From Oscarella lobularis (lineage: Eukaryota > Porifera > Homoscleromorpha > Homosclerophorida > Oscarellidae), in assembly GCF_947507565.1 (NCBI RefSeq), contig NC_089182.1:2294001-2358000 (forward strand): 64,000 bases of DNA, in the 5' to 3' direction. The first letter of the stretch is position 1. Each line of letters starts with the position of its first letter. Positions 45,299 through 58,133 of this stretch are shown piece after piece. A program made the position numbers and the translations under genes. The notes beneath the pieces were generated by a model, which searched no databases, had not been told where the DNA came from, and saw nothing but the letters and a program-made list of their open reading frames with translations.

Positions 45299-47897
45299 TT
45301 AGACCCAGCAGTTGTTCATTGGCCACACTTGAACGCTGGCCGCATTGATGGGCTGTGACCCGTAGTTGACTAAGGCGACCCCATCTGCGCTTGCGTCCGG
45401 GTAGACTCGCGACGTTATCACTGCACGTCCACCCTTTGAGAAATTAGGCAAAAGTAATAACGCGCATTACATAAGGTTTAGTTGAGGCTAACTTGAGCGT
45501 ACGATTCAATGATAGAATGGTCAACAAAAGCGCGAATGGTCACTGTTTCCTCGCCACTTTTCATGGGAAGCGGCGCTTGCTGCATGCACAATGAATAAAA
45601 TAGAGATCAGATATCAAAGTATTGCCTTACGACTGAGCCTTGGTTGCCATCGCCTCCGGTTTTAGACCTGTCCACCATAAACCTACAACAAAATAGGGAC
45701 TCCTTAGTAATCGACGTTTCGCTTTTGCTCATATGCATGTACGTCGTTTCTGACATGTTTGTGCGTTTTATTCCGGATACGCAGAACTTGTTAGGATTGA
45801 GATGAGGTATGCCGTTTTTAAGCGAGCAGCGCGGTACAACGGGGTCGCCTTTGCGAACGTAGGTCCACGCAACGCACTTGGTTTCATTGTCTGCATGATC
45901 CAAATTAATTAATTGAGCCTTTTTATTGGTTCAGTTTAGCATTACCGCAAGTTTCTTTGCACAGGGCAATGTTGGCTTCTTCGGTGTTGCCAACTTTATA
46001 AGGAAACTGGCGGTATTCGTCTCCTGGCAAATCGGTGTTGTTCATTGGGCCCGTCATGTTCTATATACAGAACGTAGTGCCGGTAAGGGGACGGTAGAGC
46101 GCAGTTGCACTTACCTGGTGTACAAAGAGAATGTCTGTTCGCATGGATCCGTCCAATGACATTCGTACAGATATTCCAAAACGCTGACTGGCTGCAGCCT
46201 GCGATGGTAAAGTATGCCATAGTTGTTCTCTAATTTGATCTTCTTGCCAGACCTTATCAAACGTAAAATTTGCTTCTATTTCTAACTGCAAACCAGACAC
46301 TCCCTATAAAACAAAAGCTAATACTGTAACAAAAGAACAGAGTAGAAGCTAACCTTGAGAGGCATAGTTTGCCCGGCAGCCAGCTGGCGAAATGGTTTTT
46401 CCGTTAGCTTAATGAGACAAATCAGTGAAGACGACGGTTACCTGAACGTTTTTCATAGAGGTTCCAGTTTTTCTCAAAGAAGCCAGTTCGTCTACTGGCG
46501 TTGATAGCACAATTGCTAGGTCAGAGTCGAGAGTAAGAGAGCGAGGCAGTGTTTGGATTCCCTGCAGATAAAAAATCAATATTGTGTCCTTGCGTAGTCT
46601 TTGTTTCGTTGCTTACTTGCCATCCCCTCTGTGAGCCACCTTTGTCTTCTTCACTCACCCATCCATAAAAAATTTGCCTTTTTTTGACGGGATCATAAAA
46701 TCTTCATTGGCGAAGTACAATATGAGCTATACCAAAACGAAAATATAACTAAGTTTGACCTTTTTGAAGCGTAGACGTGTCCGTAGTCAAACAGAGTAGC
46801 ATTGCCTGATGGAACAAGAACCTAAACGATAGAATACGTAGGTAGAAGCGCTTAGAGCAGCTAGCTGTACACGCAGCACCTGTTTCGACTCGTCGTACGA
46901 GCCTAATGTATACCAGTCTCGACCCCCAGCTGAGTACTTGAGAGCATACGTATTCTTTGAATCGTGTAAGGGATAGAAATCAGGGCACTCCCACATTCCG
47001 TATTGTGCTAAGTATAGTACTTCAAGCGTTGTCTATTTCTATTGAGAACCTTAACTATACTTGTCGTGTACAAAGGATGAACGTAGGTCCACGTTTTGAA
47101 ATCTTTTGAATCCCAAAGGGAGGCGGCTCCGTGACCATTAATTGAAGCTAAAATGGAATCGATAAAATATCTTTTTTGTTGTGCCTTTTAGACTATCCTA
47201 CCGCCAACGACAAGTTTCCACGATCCGCCGCTTTTCCAAGCTGTAGTGTCATCGCGAAAGCTTCCGGCAACGCCTCCAGGAGGTGGCTGCAAATTTAGGG
47301 CAGGAAACTATTACGAAAATTCACTTAGCTAAGGTACGTACGTCTTTGATCACTGGGTTGTAGTCTGGCTTGGTCCAATTGGTAAGAAAGGGATCAGACT
47401 TATTGGCCGGATACGCTACACACTGTTGTTGTCCACTGTTGACGCATGTGTACACTATGACGGGTGTGCCGTCGTCTAAAATTGTCGTGGATCCGGTGAA
47501 CACGCCTCTTTTGTCGTATGCCATGTCTGGAGAGAGTGCAACTGGCAAGTGATGCCAGTGGGCGAGGTCTGTGCCGGCAGAGAGACATGTTAGACAAGAT
47601 ATATGCATTGTATGAGGACGACCTTTGCTGATGATGTGCCCCCAGCTCATATCTCCCCAGTTTGGGCCTGTTGGATTGTACTGAAAGAACAAGTGGTAGT
47701 TTCCCTGATAGTACATTGGTCCATTGGGGTCATTCATCTGGAGCAGAGTCAAATTGCTTGACGTTACATTTTCTTAGGGTGACAGTGGCTCTAACCCAAT
47801 GGGTAGCAGGTCCTGGATGGAATTGAGGATGAAAGGGGTCGTCGGAGTTGACAATAGCAGCCACCAGGAGACCAACGAAAGCCACAAACAGTATCAT
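45299..47897 (-). CDS. Secreted GH32 beta-fructofuranosidase (invertase-like) with PAN/apple-like insert
   Basis: Predicted secreted hydrolase of fructosyl linkages such as sucrose. It starts MILFVAFVGLLVAAIV (signal peptide) at 47897. A 59-bp intron lies exactly between THW and the nucleophile motif MNDPNG. Further GH32 motifs are FQYNPTGPNWGDMSWGH, GVFTGSTT, SFRDDTTAW (canonical FRDP, so Asp is kept), and WECPDFYPL with the acid/base Glu. Then come FYDPVKKRQIFYGW and GWQGIQTLPR, giving a complete five-bladed propeller. The C-terminal sandwich ends with AFVDHSIIESYA, GGRAVITSRVYPDAD and SVQVWPMNN (TAA 45299-45301). Between its strands sits a Cys-rich insert: LPGDEYRQFP, ALCKETCDNETKCVAWTYV, PRCSLKNGIP, CVSGIK (about 46070-45740), resembling PAN/apple modules. 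GH32 is rare in animals; the introns argue that the gene is genomic, not contamination. Confidence 0.92.
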
Positions 47898-48233
47898 TTA
47901 GCAAGTAACAGTGGTCCTTGTTTACTTCCAATTGATTGGTTACTCTACTTGGGGGAGTAGCCGAACACGACCCGTATAGAGTATGTGGAAAAGCATTCTA
48001 GTGATCACGTCTGTTTGTTGCTTAGCTAAAGGGTCGTATCTATTAGGTACCCGGGTCCAAAGCCTTGTCTGAGGAAATAATAATCCCCAACGCTGTTTTG
48101 GTAGTGCAGCTTTTTGTTGAAATGAAAGTGGGATTCTACTGCTGTCTTCGTTGGGAAAACAAATCTTGGATGACGTCAACGGGTGTCAATTGGTTTGCCT
48201 ATACGGGACCTTTGTCCAGTCTCACGCCACAAA
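47898..48233. promoter_or_regulatory. Divergent intergenic region, GH32 / ZIP transporter
   Basis: 336 bp lie between the two start codons, wider than other divergent pairs here. It holds short frames only. Confidence 0.4.
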
Positions 48234-49422
48234 ATGGAGATCCTGAAACTGAAGATTCTAGCTCTTTTCGTTCTCTTCGCCGTCACCGTTCTCTTTGGAC
48301 TACTTCCCTACGCACTTCTACGCCAATCGAACGCGTCGAAGTCGACTCGACGACGCTCGAAATGGCGCGAGATCACCCTGAGCTTCTGCAGTTGCTTCGC
48401 AGGCGGCGTATTCCTCGGCACGTGCCTCCTCAGCCTCATACCCGAAATTCGCAACATCCTCGCCGAACTCTCGAACCACTACGGCATCGATTCGGACTAT
48501 CCCAACGCCGAGTTGCTCGTCGGCGTCGGCTTCTTCTGCATTCTCGTCGTCGAACAAACGATTTTGACCTATCGCGCAACGAAAATCGACGAAAATGCGC
48601 CGAACGGCAGCCGAACGACGACGACAACAACAACAACGCGAATCGACGTTCGTCAATTGGCTCCGCGACTTCCGCCTGTCAGCGGCGAATCGGCGGCGTC
48701 GATCGAGTCAGACGATGACGACGATGGCGACGACGACGACGAAAACAATCGTTTGTCGTCGCGTCGTCAACGACGAAAACGACGACGTCAATCGCCGAAA
48801 AATTCGAAAAAAATTAATTTAGGTGGCCACGCCCCCGCACGACAAAGTTTCAATCTGAGAGCGCTGGTGCTTCTCGTCGCACTCTCCGTTCACTCGCTCT
48901 TCGAAGGCATGGCGCTCGGTCTTCAGGAAGACGCGCGTCTCGTTCTTCAGATTCTCTACGCGCTTCTCATTCACAAGTCGGCGCTCGCCTTCTCGCTCGG
49001 CTCGAGTTTGGCTCTTTCGGGCATGAGAGTCGGTCGCGTCGTCGCGTCGTGCGTCGGCTTTGGGCTCATGAGTCCGGCTGGGATAGGGATTGGCATTGGC
49101 GTCATGGAAACGAGTTCGTACTACACCGGTCATTTGGTCAGTGGTTTGATGCAGGGTCTTGCCGCCGGAACGTTTCTCTATGTGACCGTTTTCGAAATAA
49201 TGGCGCCTGAATTTAACGTGGGAAAAGATGGCAATCGACTTTGGAAGGTATTGGGAATGGGTTTATTACTTGGAGAACAGGATCGAGGGCATGGTGTTCA
49301 TTCTTTAGGTTCTGTTTATTTCTCTCGGCTTTGCTTCTATTGCGTTTCTTGACCTTTTTCATGTGCATGGTTTGACTGATATCGACTTGACAACGGCAGC
49401 GAATCTATCTGCAGTTCATTGA
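48234..49422 (+). CDS. ZIP zinc transporter (SLC39A1/2/3-like)
   Basis: Plasma-membrane zinc importer of ZIP subfamily II. It begins MEILKLKILALFVLFAVTVL at 48234 with eight predicted helices. TM2 has the FAGGVFLGTCLLSLIPE signature. The TM3-TM4 loop is unusual: Thr-rich, then an Asp run (about 48710-48745) and basic Arg-rich sequence instead of the common His-rich loop. TM4 has the metal site HSLFEGMALGLQ and TM5 has IHKSALAFSLG. One intron near 49248-49309 precedes the last exon VLFISLGFASIAFLDLFHVH, ending TGA 49420-49422. Acidic residues could replace His as a weak zinc sensor (inference). Confidence 0.9.
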
Positions 49423-49549
49423 AAACGCCACTTTAGAGTTTCTTTATTTGCTAGTATTAACAGAAGAAGATAATTATTGGCTGACACAAGCTTGAGACTT
49501 TAGTTCATTTTTGCTAGTAAATTTTGAATGCCCGTATAGTGCACTGACG

Positions 49550-51032
<1,483 letters not shown>

Positions 51033-51095
51033 TGTTTGCTCGTTGAATTCAGAGATATAGATAATTAGATATAGAGCCACGCCTACTTTCGCGAT

Positions 51096-51844
51096 ATGTT
51101 CCTACTTCTCTGTCTCGCCGTCCTGTTGCTATTGCTTCTGCGACTCGCTTGGATTTTTTATCGTCTTGGCAAGTCGTCGAAGCGCTCGAGTCGATGCAGA
51201 CTACTCGCGGTAGTCGGTTCGGGCGGGCATACGATGGAAATGCTTCGTCTCCTGTCCGAACTCGGCGATCGCTACTCGCCGAGAGACTACGTTCTCGCCG
51301 AGACGGACAAGAGAAGCGAAGTGAAGATCGTCGCCTTGGAAAGCGAACGAAAACGAGGCGAAAAAGTCGACTACGGAATCCATCGAATACCACGATCGAG
51401 AGAAGTCCGACAATCGTGGTTGAGCAGCGTTGCAACAACGATGACGTCGACTCTCTATTGTTTTCCTCTCCTATGGAGACTCAAACCTGATTTGGTACCA
51501 TAATCACTTTGTACAGGGGTAGAGTAGGTTCCATTGAAGTTTCTCTGTAGGTTCTTTGTAATGGGCCTGGAACGTGTGTGCCTATTTGTCTTGTGGCTTT
51601 CTTCTACAAGGTACAGTACTGTACGCGTACAGTAGTAAAGATGTGTATGGTCACCTTTGTCTGTCTCTTATAGGTGATTGGTTTGACAGATGTTAAGATC
51701 ATCTATGTAGAGAGTTTCTGTCGAGTCACAAGCCTATCATTGTCAGGCAAAATTCTCTATATTTTCGCTGATTCTGTACTGGTACAGTGGCCTGAGCTGA
51801 AAAACCTCTACCCGAGGACAATATACAAAGGAAGAATGATTTAG
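51096..51844 (+). CDS. ALG14: ALG14, membrane subunit of UDP-GlcNAc transferase
   Basis: ER membrane partner that recruits the catalytic ALG13 subunit to add the second GlcNAc of the N-glycan lipid precursor. One N-terminal membrane helix (MFLLLCLAVLLLLLLRLAWI) is followed by VVGSGGHTMEMLRLLSELG, DYVLAETDKRSE, IHRIPRSREVRQSW and LWRLKPDLV. A spliced LCNGPGTCVPICLVAFFYK, VIGLTDVKIIYVESFCRV, and a C terminus VQWPELKNLYPRTIYKGRMI complete it; these are the family's conserved blocks. Two short introns are present, with TAG at 51842-51844. It starts 63 bp after ALAD and ends 37 bp from the convergent C1D stop. Confidence 0.93.
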
Positions 51845-51881
51845 ACTAATCAAAATCAAAACACAAATCCATCATCTCTCT

Positions 51882-52412
51882 CTAAGTCTTCTTCTTCTTC
51901 TTCTTCGTCGTCATCTTTTTCTTTCTTGCGTCAGAATCCCGTTTTCTCTTCCTCATCTTCTTATCCCTTTTGACCTCGTCAGCATTTGCTTCTGAGTCTC
52001 CTTCCTCCTCCTCCCCCTCCTCTTCTTTCTTCTCCTCCTCCTCCTTGGGTTCCCAAAGTGCATTTCTCACAAATCGCTTCGCCGCTCTCGCGTCGACACG
52101 CCTATCCGGCGTGGGCGTTCCTTCAATTTTCTTCATCCGATCCATAGCGGCTTTGACTCTCGCCAATTCGCCGACAACTACTCCCTCCTTCGGCGAGACG
52201 CCGTTTACGACCTTATAGGCCCAATAGAGCGAGTTCAACGTAAAAGACATGGCCAATTTCATCTTGGCTTGATCTATTTTGTCCAATTTTTCCTCGAGAG
52301 CTTCAAGCGGAACGTTCTGAATTGTCTTCAACGTTTTGTCCATTTCCAGCAGCGACGTGTGAAACTCCTCGCACGGCTCCTCGAGTTCTTCAGGCAACGC
52401 TTCGTCGTCCAT
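51882..52412 (-). CDS. C1D: C1D-like nuclear exosome cofactor (Sas10/C1D family)
   Basis: Intronless 176-residue homologue of C1D/Rrp47, which binds Rrp6 of the nuclear exosome. The N-terminal helical Sas10/C1D domain spans residues ~10-95 (FHTSLLEMDKTLKTIQN; LDKIDQAKMKLAMSFTLNSL; YWAYKVVNGVSP) followed by ELARVKAAMDRMKKIE and RVDARAAKRFVRNALWEPK, a family block. The tail is acidic (E/G-rich), then ends in a long Lys/Arg stretch, the RNA-binding part. It lies head-to-head with the BIRC6-like E2, 74 bp between ATGs. Confidence 0.9.
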   Translation of the reverse strand: MDDEALPEELEEPCEEFHTSLLEMDKTLKTIQNVPLEALEEKLDKIDQAKMKLAMSFTLNSLYWAYKVVNGVSPKEGVVVGELARVKAAMDRMKKIEGTPTPDRRVDARAAKRFVRNALWEPKEEEEKKEEEGEEEEGDSEANADEVKRDKKMRKRKRDSDARKKKMTTKKKKKKT

Positions 52413-52486
52413 CGCTTTTTCCCGATACGGGGTACTCGCATCGTACGCGTACGCTAGGCTTCTTTGTTATCATGAAATGGCCGCCG

Positions 52487-55400
52487 AGCAATTGACGTCC
52501 GAATTCGACGCGTGGAGCGCTTCCCTGCCGGACGAACAACGCAACGTCATCGTCCTTATCGACGTGAGCGCACGAGAGTTAATCGCGCCACAAAATATCA
52601 CCCGTGGCGACGAAAAATAGGTTGAAACGGCGCAAGAAAACATTTCCGTCAAACTCCTACTCGACGGCGAACACGACTTCGCTCTCCTATGTCCCTCAGG
52701 TCGGCAATCGAATGAAAGAACTCTCTCGTAACGCTACTCTTCAGATTATCCGACTCACAGCGATAATCTTCTCGTCGAGTCGTCGACGATGGGAATCTGG
52801 TGCAACACTGTCAACGAGGTATTCGTCGCGTACAAAAAAAGAAGTCGACTGCGGTGTTCTTATTGAACTTTCTTCTCTCCCGTATGTCCTGTCCAGTATC
52901 TACTCGATGCCTCGTCGCCGTTGACTCTGGCTCAGGCTCTCACTAAGTTTGTAGTCGTGATGACTTGTCTGTCGCTTTGCATAGACTTGTGGTCGTCTTT
53001 GCAGGGGACTTCATTTGTATGGGTCCAAGCAGACTGCTGATGACGACGACTATGACGACGACGACGAAGAGGTAATTATAATTTTTTTGTTGGTGACGTG
53101 TGCCCTAGTTTTGATTTTTTCATTTCAATAGGAAATGGATTATATTGACGGTGAGGCTGAAGATGATGATGACGACGACGAGCACGTAAGATGATTGGCG
53201 TATGTTTGTGATTAAAGTATTCTTGAATTCGTTTTTTTTTTCAGGTTGGAATGTTTGCCGATGACGATGCATTTACCACGGATTGGGAGCTGGAAATTGC
53301 GAGGAAAAAAGTGACCGTCTCTAGCTCGTATCATTGTCTTTACTCTGACTCCTCCGTGTTCCCAGAAACGTTGGATGAAGAAAGAAGAATCGCTTCGAAA
53401 GGGTGACAACGACACTTTGGGACAGGGAACAATGAAGCGTAAGGATTCTATCAATAAATCCCTAAAGATTTGATCTATTTGTTTTTCTCCATAGCGACGG
53501 GCGAAGAAGCCAAACAAGCAAGTCAAATATTTACGTCGACTGCAGCATCAGGCGTCCTAACAAATGACTTGGTTAGAATTATTGAAACGGAAAAGGTGAA
53601 TAGGAGATTTTCTTGAGATGAATTTTTTAATTTTTTTATTTCTGTGTAAGGAACTTGGTTTTTCTGCTGAACCCATTGACGATAATATTTACCAGTGGTG
53701 CGTCAAAATGACGAATTTCAGTTCCTCCTCGTATGTTCGTGAATGTGTTGAACTGTTTGCGTCACTATTTTGTCCTTTTTCCTTATCTAGGCAGCTGGGA
53801 AAGGATTTATCTCAAGTGAAGACAAAATTTGGCTATGAATTTATTGAATTTGAACTCAATTTCGCTATGGATTTGTACCCTTTTTATCCGCCGCTAGTCA
53901 AAGTGATTCGGCCTCGACTACAGGTATGACAAAATTTAGTAAAAAATGTCTAGTTTTCTGTAATGTTTTCTCGCAGGGTGCAATGATGCAAAGAGTGACC
54001 AACATGGAAATTTTAAAACTGTCGTTCTGGTACGCGTTCAAAGCCGCATCGTAGAAAAATAGTCGACTTTTTTCTGTAGGAATCCGACGAAAGACATGTG
54101 CAGTGTTCTGAAAGAAGTGAAGGCGTTCATGGAACAGTGGGCGAGGTAAGGGGGGAGGAACGCGCGTTAGAGTACGACGACGGACGCGTCCAGTCGTCAT
54201 TCTGCCGAACAACTTGGAGAGCGGCGACGGGGCGGGAAATGCTTTGCGCGCGTCGTGCCAGCAGCAAAACCGGTCCTAGGTAGACTTAACGCATCGTTGT
54301 TAGCTTAGTATGCTCGCCAGGGGGCGGGGCTCGTTTTCCGAGGCGATTTTTACCCGTTGAAAGAACGGAGTGTTTTGCACGGTTTTACATGCTCAAAACG
54401 GTTTGGGCAAGCGCTGTTTTCTCCGGAGACTTTCCGTTTCGGTTTCGGTTTCGGGTTTTGACATCATCCACGTGGGGGAAGAGCGGAGCAGGATTTTTCC
54501 CTTTCTGTAAATAAAACGCGCGCCTTTTTTTCTTCTTTTTCAAGACTTGAAGTGGACAGCCCTCGCAACGATCCGGTTTCGTATACAGAGGGAGCGTACA
54601 TTGACATAGAGCATCATCTTCTTAGATTAGCCATGGTAACGGATTAGACGCTTTCGCGTCGCTCATCTCTCTTGTTCTTTTTTTTTTCACTGTCCTTCTT
54701 CTCATTATAGGTTAGCGAAATAAATCCTCGTGCAAATCTGCAGTTCGTCATGGAAGTGTCCAAGGCGCCTCAAGTCAAAATGAGAACGCCTGATAAGGAG
54801 GGCGACTCCAAGCAGAGGCCGCAGTATTGGGCGAAAGGAGTCGGCTATGGACATCAAAATCGAGCTGGTACAATCAAGGCAATCCTTACGCCCTGTTTAA
54901 TTATTTAATTAAAGGCTGGGACATAAAGGCTTATTTGGCAGCTCAGAAGGAACAGGACAAGCAGGTTGGACGGGAATGGAAGAGAGAAGAAGAAGAAGAA
55001 GAACGGTCGCCACGTGACGTCGTCTGCCTTTTTTTAGATTGAAATCGTTCTGGAGAAAATTCTTCACGATGTGGCTCAAACGTATGGAATTCCTTTCAAA
55101 GGAGTCAAGCAGAGCAGCGACTCGTTGTCTTGCGACGCCAGCGTGCAGAAGAGCGTTTTGACAATAGTGGAGGGCTCCGCATTGATTCCGTGTCTAGAGG
55201 TACAGTATCAAAAGCACAGAACGTTGCATCATCTAGAAAGTAAATTATTTTAGCATTATTTGAATATTGAATCCTTTCTCGAAATTGGACGTCATAGTTC
55301 GGTAATTGTTTTATTTGACCGAGGTAGACTGGGAGCATTTTCTTTTTTTGCTTTCTTTAGTTGTACATGGCCGTTCTGGATATGGTCAAACTTCTCGGTA

Positions 55401-57287
55401 CAACTAAAGCCCTAGAGACGTCTTCTTGTGTACACTTTGTATGTCTTCAGCTTCTCACCCTTCTCTCATTCCTCTTCTGTGTCCGTTGGAGGGGCAAAAG
55501 GAGTCCTTGTATCATTTGCTTCAGTCTCTAGAGAGAAAGGTAGGTGAAAAAGTTGAAGGGAGTGGACAAACTGCCTCACGTATATTTCCACTCAAGGCGG
55601 CGTCTATACTGAAGCACCTTCACGGAGCAGCGAGCTGTTCAACAGAAGAAGAACGAGTTGCCCAGTATGCGAGAGATCGAAAATTGGGCATTAATAAAAT
55701 CGACACTTTTCTTTCTCAGGAACATAGTCGATTTATTCAGCATTGTTGATGGTGCGATAGGACTTTGATGATCAAGTTCACATCAGACTCATGACCTGTT
55801 TTTCTCTTACATAGCCGCTGTCAAGACCCACGCAGCTCCCATCATGAGAAAAGCGGAACTAAGTCGGGCCGCAGCCGAAAAGTCGCTTATAAACAAACCC
55901 GTAGAGACGCTATCACGATTGTCCCTCGCGTTAGTACGAGTCTCTCTCTCTGTAGATGACGCTCGAAGAACGCTATCGGTCGTACGTGAGACCCCTGCAG
56001 TTTGGTAGCGCAACGATAAAGAGTAGGCCCGAGTCGCTTTCTTCGATTCAAGGAGCCTAATCTTGATTTTTTTTCAGAACATCACTACGCGACTGAAACT
56101 CGCTCGGGCTTTCCTCCGCCTCCAGCGCAGGTCGTGGCCGAAGATAGACGCAGGATGTTCTTCTATTGATACTTTTGATGATAGATATTCCGTATTGCTC
56201 AGGAACTCTCGTCTTTGTCCTCGTCTTTGCCCCTCACCTGCTCGACTTCCGTTTTCGTTCGAACTGTGAGGGTGTAACTTCTGTAGAAGTCTTCACGTAC
56301 TCACACTCTCTCTTCTGAAAAGGACGATGATCAAATTAATTTAATGAAGGCCTTGATAACAGGGTGCGTTTGGAGGGGGCTGACTGTAGTTTTTAAAGCT
56401 TTTGTCTTTTAGGCCCGAAGATACTCCCTACAGTAACGGTTGCTTCGAATTCGATATCTTCTTTCCGGCGTCTTATCCCAAGGGTCCTCCTAAAGTTAAC
56501 TTGCAGGTAAGATGACGCAAAACAATATAAACAAAATGAAATGGATTTGTAAAGACTACGGGGAGCGGAGCGGTACGGTTTAATCCCAATTTGTACAAGT
56601 AAGCTTAATCGCGCCCAATAAACGAAGAGAGTGATTCTGTGCTCAGTTGTGGGAAAGTTTGCCTGTCTCTATTGGGCACGTGGGAAGGCCAGCAAGGCAA
56701 GAGATCCGTTAACGCCGTACAGGTATTTCTATCGTACTCATTGTCTACCTGACTAGGCGAAAAGTGGAACGAAACTTCGACTGTCCTTCAAGTATCTTTC
56801 CCTCGCGGCTTTTTTTGACTTGCATCCAATCACGCATTTCTTTGTACGCCACTCCCCAAGGTTCTAGTGTCCATACAGTCGTTAATTCTCGTGTCCGAGC
56901 CCTATTTCAACGAGCCCGGCTACGAACGAGAAATCGGAACGAAAGAGGGCGATCTTCACAATCAGGAATACAACGCCGAAGTGCGCGCGAACAACATTCG
57001 ACACGCAATGATAACTCAACTGAAGGACCCCTCTCCCGGATTCGAAGAGGCAATAAGGACGCACTTCTATTTGAAAAAGGATCAGATTTTGAAGGCAGGC
57101 GTCTCCGGAGAGGAGGAAAAGAGGTAATCTCGTTGTTTTCTAGGAATGTGATCAGTGGCTTGCGGACGCGCGTAAGAGTAGCGGTCGCGTTTACTACAGT
57201 CCGGTGCACGAGAGAAGCATGGAAAGAGCAGTAGCCGATCTGCGTACGGAATTGGCTAAATTGAAGTCGCCGGCGAGTATAAAGTGA
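52487..57287 (+). CDS. BIRC6-type ubiquitin-conjugating enzyme without visible BIR domain
   Basis: Long multi-exon gene starting MAAEQLTSEFDAWSASLPDE at 52487. An N-terminal RWD/UBC-like region is followed by an Asp/Glu-rich stretch (53040-53190). A second UBC-like segment (KTKFGYEFIEFELNFAMDLY; YPPLVKVIRPRLQ) has no Cys where E2s carry it (TNMEILKLSFWNP), so it is probably inactive. A BIRC6-like block YWAKGVGYGHQNRAG/TWDIKAYL follows (54830-54950). The C-terminal E2 matches the BIRC6/Apollon UBC: SVFVRTDEDR, LITGPEDTPYSNGCFEFD, FNPNLYNCGKVCLSLLGTW with the catalytic Cys, and VSEPYFNEPGYERE. It ends KLKSPASIK, TGA 57285-57287. At roughly 1000 residues it is far shorter than BIRC6 (about 4800), with no BIR or WD40 recognised. 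Confidence 0.85.
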
Positions 57288-57317
57288 AATCGACTCGATT
57301 GCGAGTTGACGTCGCTT

Positions 57318-58133
57318 GTCGAAATTTTCTTTTGCACTGACTAATAAGCAGATATAGTATCATATCGAAGAGTGTTATGTTTGGACGTCCTGGCAATGGG
57401 AAAACGTCGCTGCCATTCGAGGCAATTGAAGAGCCGTCTCGTCGGATTCACTTCACCGCGGTGAGGTTACAGTACATACTTTGAGTGCTAACCCATATGT
57501 ATTATTCTGCATTGTCAACGGACTCGGAAGCAAAAGGAATCCCTATTCAGTCAGTCCGTGAAATATCGAAGCGGCTTCCCGCATTCATGACAAGCCAAGC
57601 CCCGGAGACAGCCAATAGCGTCAAGGAACCATTGTTAGTTAGTATCCATCGCATCCTACCGTGACGCTTCCTCGTTGCATAATAATCGGCCTTCAATGAT
57701 TACTACGACGTCGTATCTCTTCATTAGCAGCCAAACCAATCGCAAGACGGAATCCCTTCGACGCTTCGTTTCCTTAGTCCTGTGGCTTCAGTGCAAAGTG
57801 ACGTTTAAATCTAGCCAGGCAATACGATCGGAAGCGATCCATGCTGTTGCTTTGCGTGTCGTGCGTACCTTGGTTAGCAGAAAGACGTCACAGGTACCTG
57901 TCGGTCTATTATTTACTAGCTAGTACAAACAATCTCTTTAGCTTTCGTGGGCTTATCTAAACGCTGGAAATGTCGGTTTTAGGACTTCCCCACCTCACTT
58001 CCTACTAAACTATAAATGCAGTCACAGTCTTCGGCCCGCGTCATTCTGTCGAGAAGATGCTCTGCTATTCTGTCAGTTTTATTGTTTTTATTTGTGTGTC
58101 TCTGTGTGCATTTGTACAGGGCGCCCCGACTAC
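57318..58133. repeat. Duplicated 5'-flanking segment, copy 1
   Basis: This ~0.8-kb segment (starting GTCGAAATTTTCTTTTGCAC) is repeated with small indels at 61064-61890. It carries the upstream region, 5' UTR and signal-peptide codons of the FN2 genes, so the genes were duplicated together with their promoters. Confidence 0.88.

Noticed and set aside
44977-45348. 123-codon plus-strand frame between satellite and GH32 gene
   Set aside because: No recognisable domain, low-complexity start, and overlap with the GH32 3' end on the other strand.
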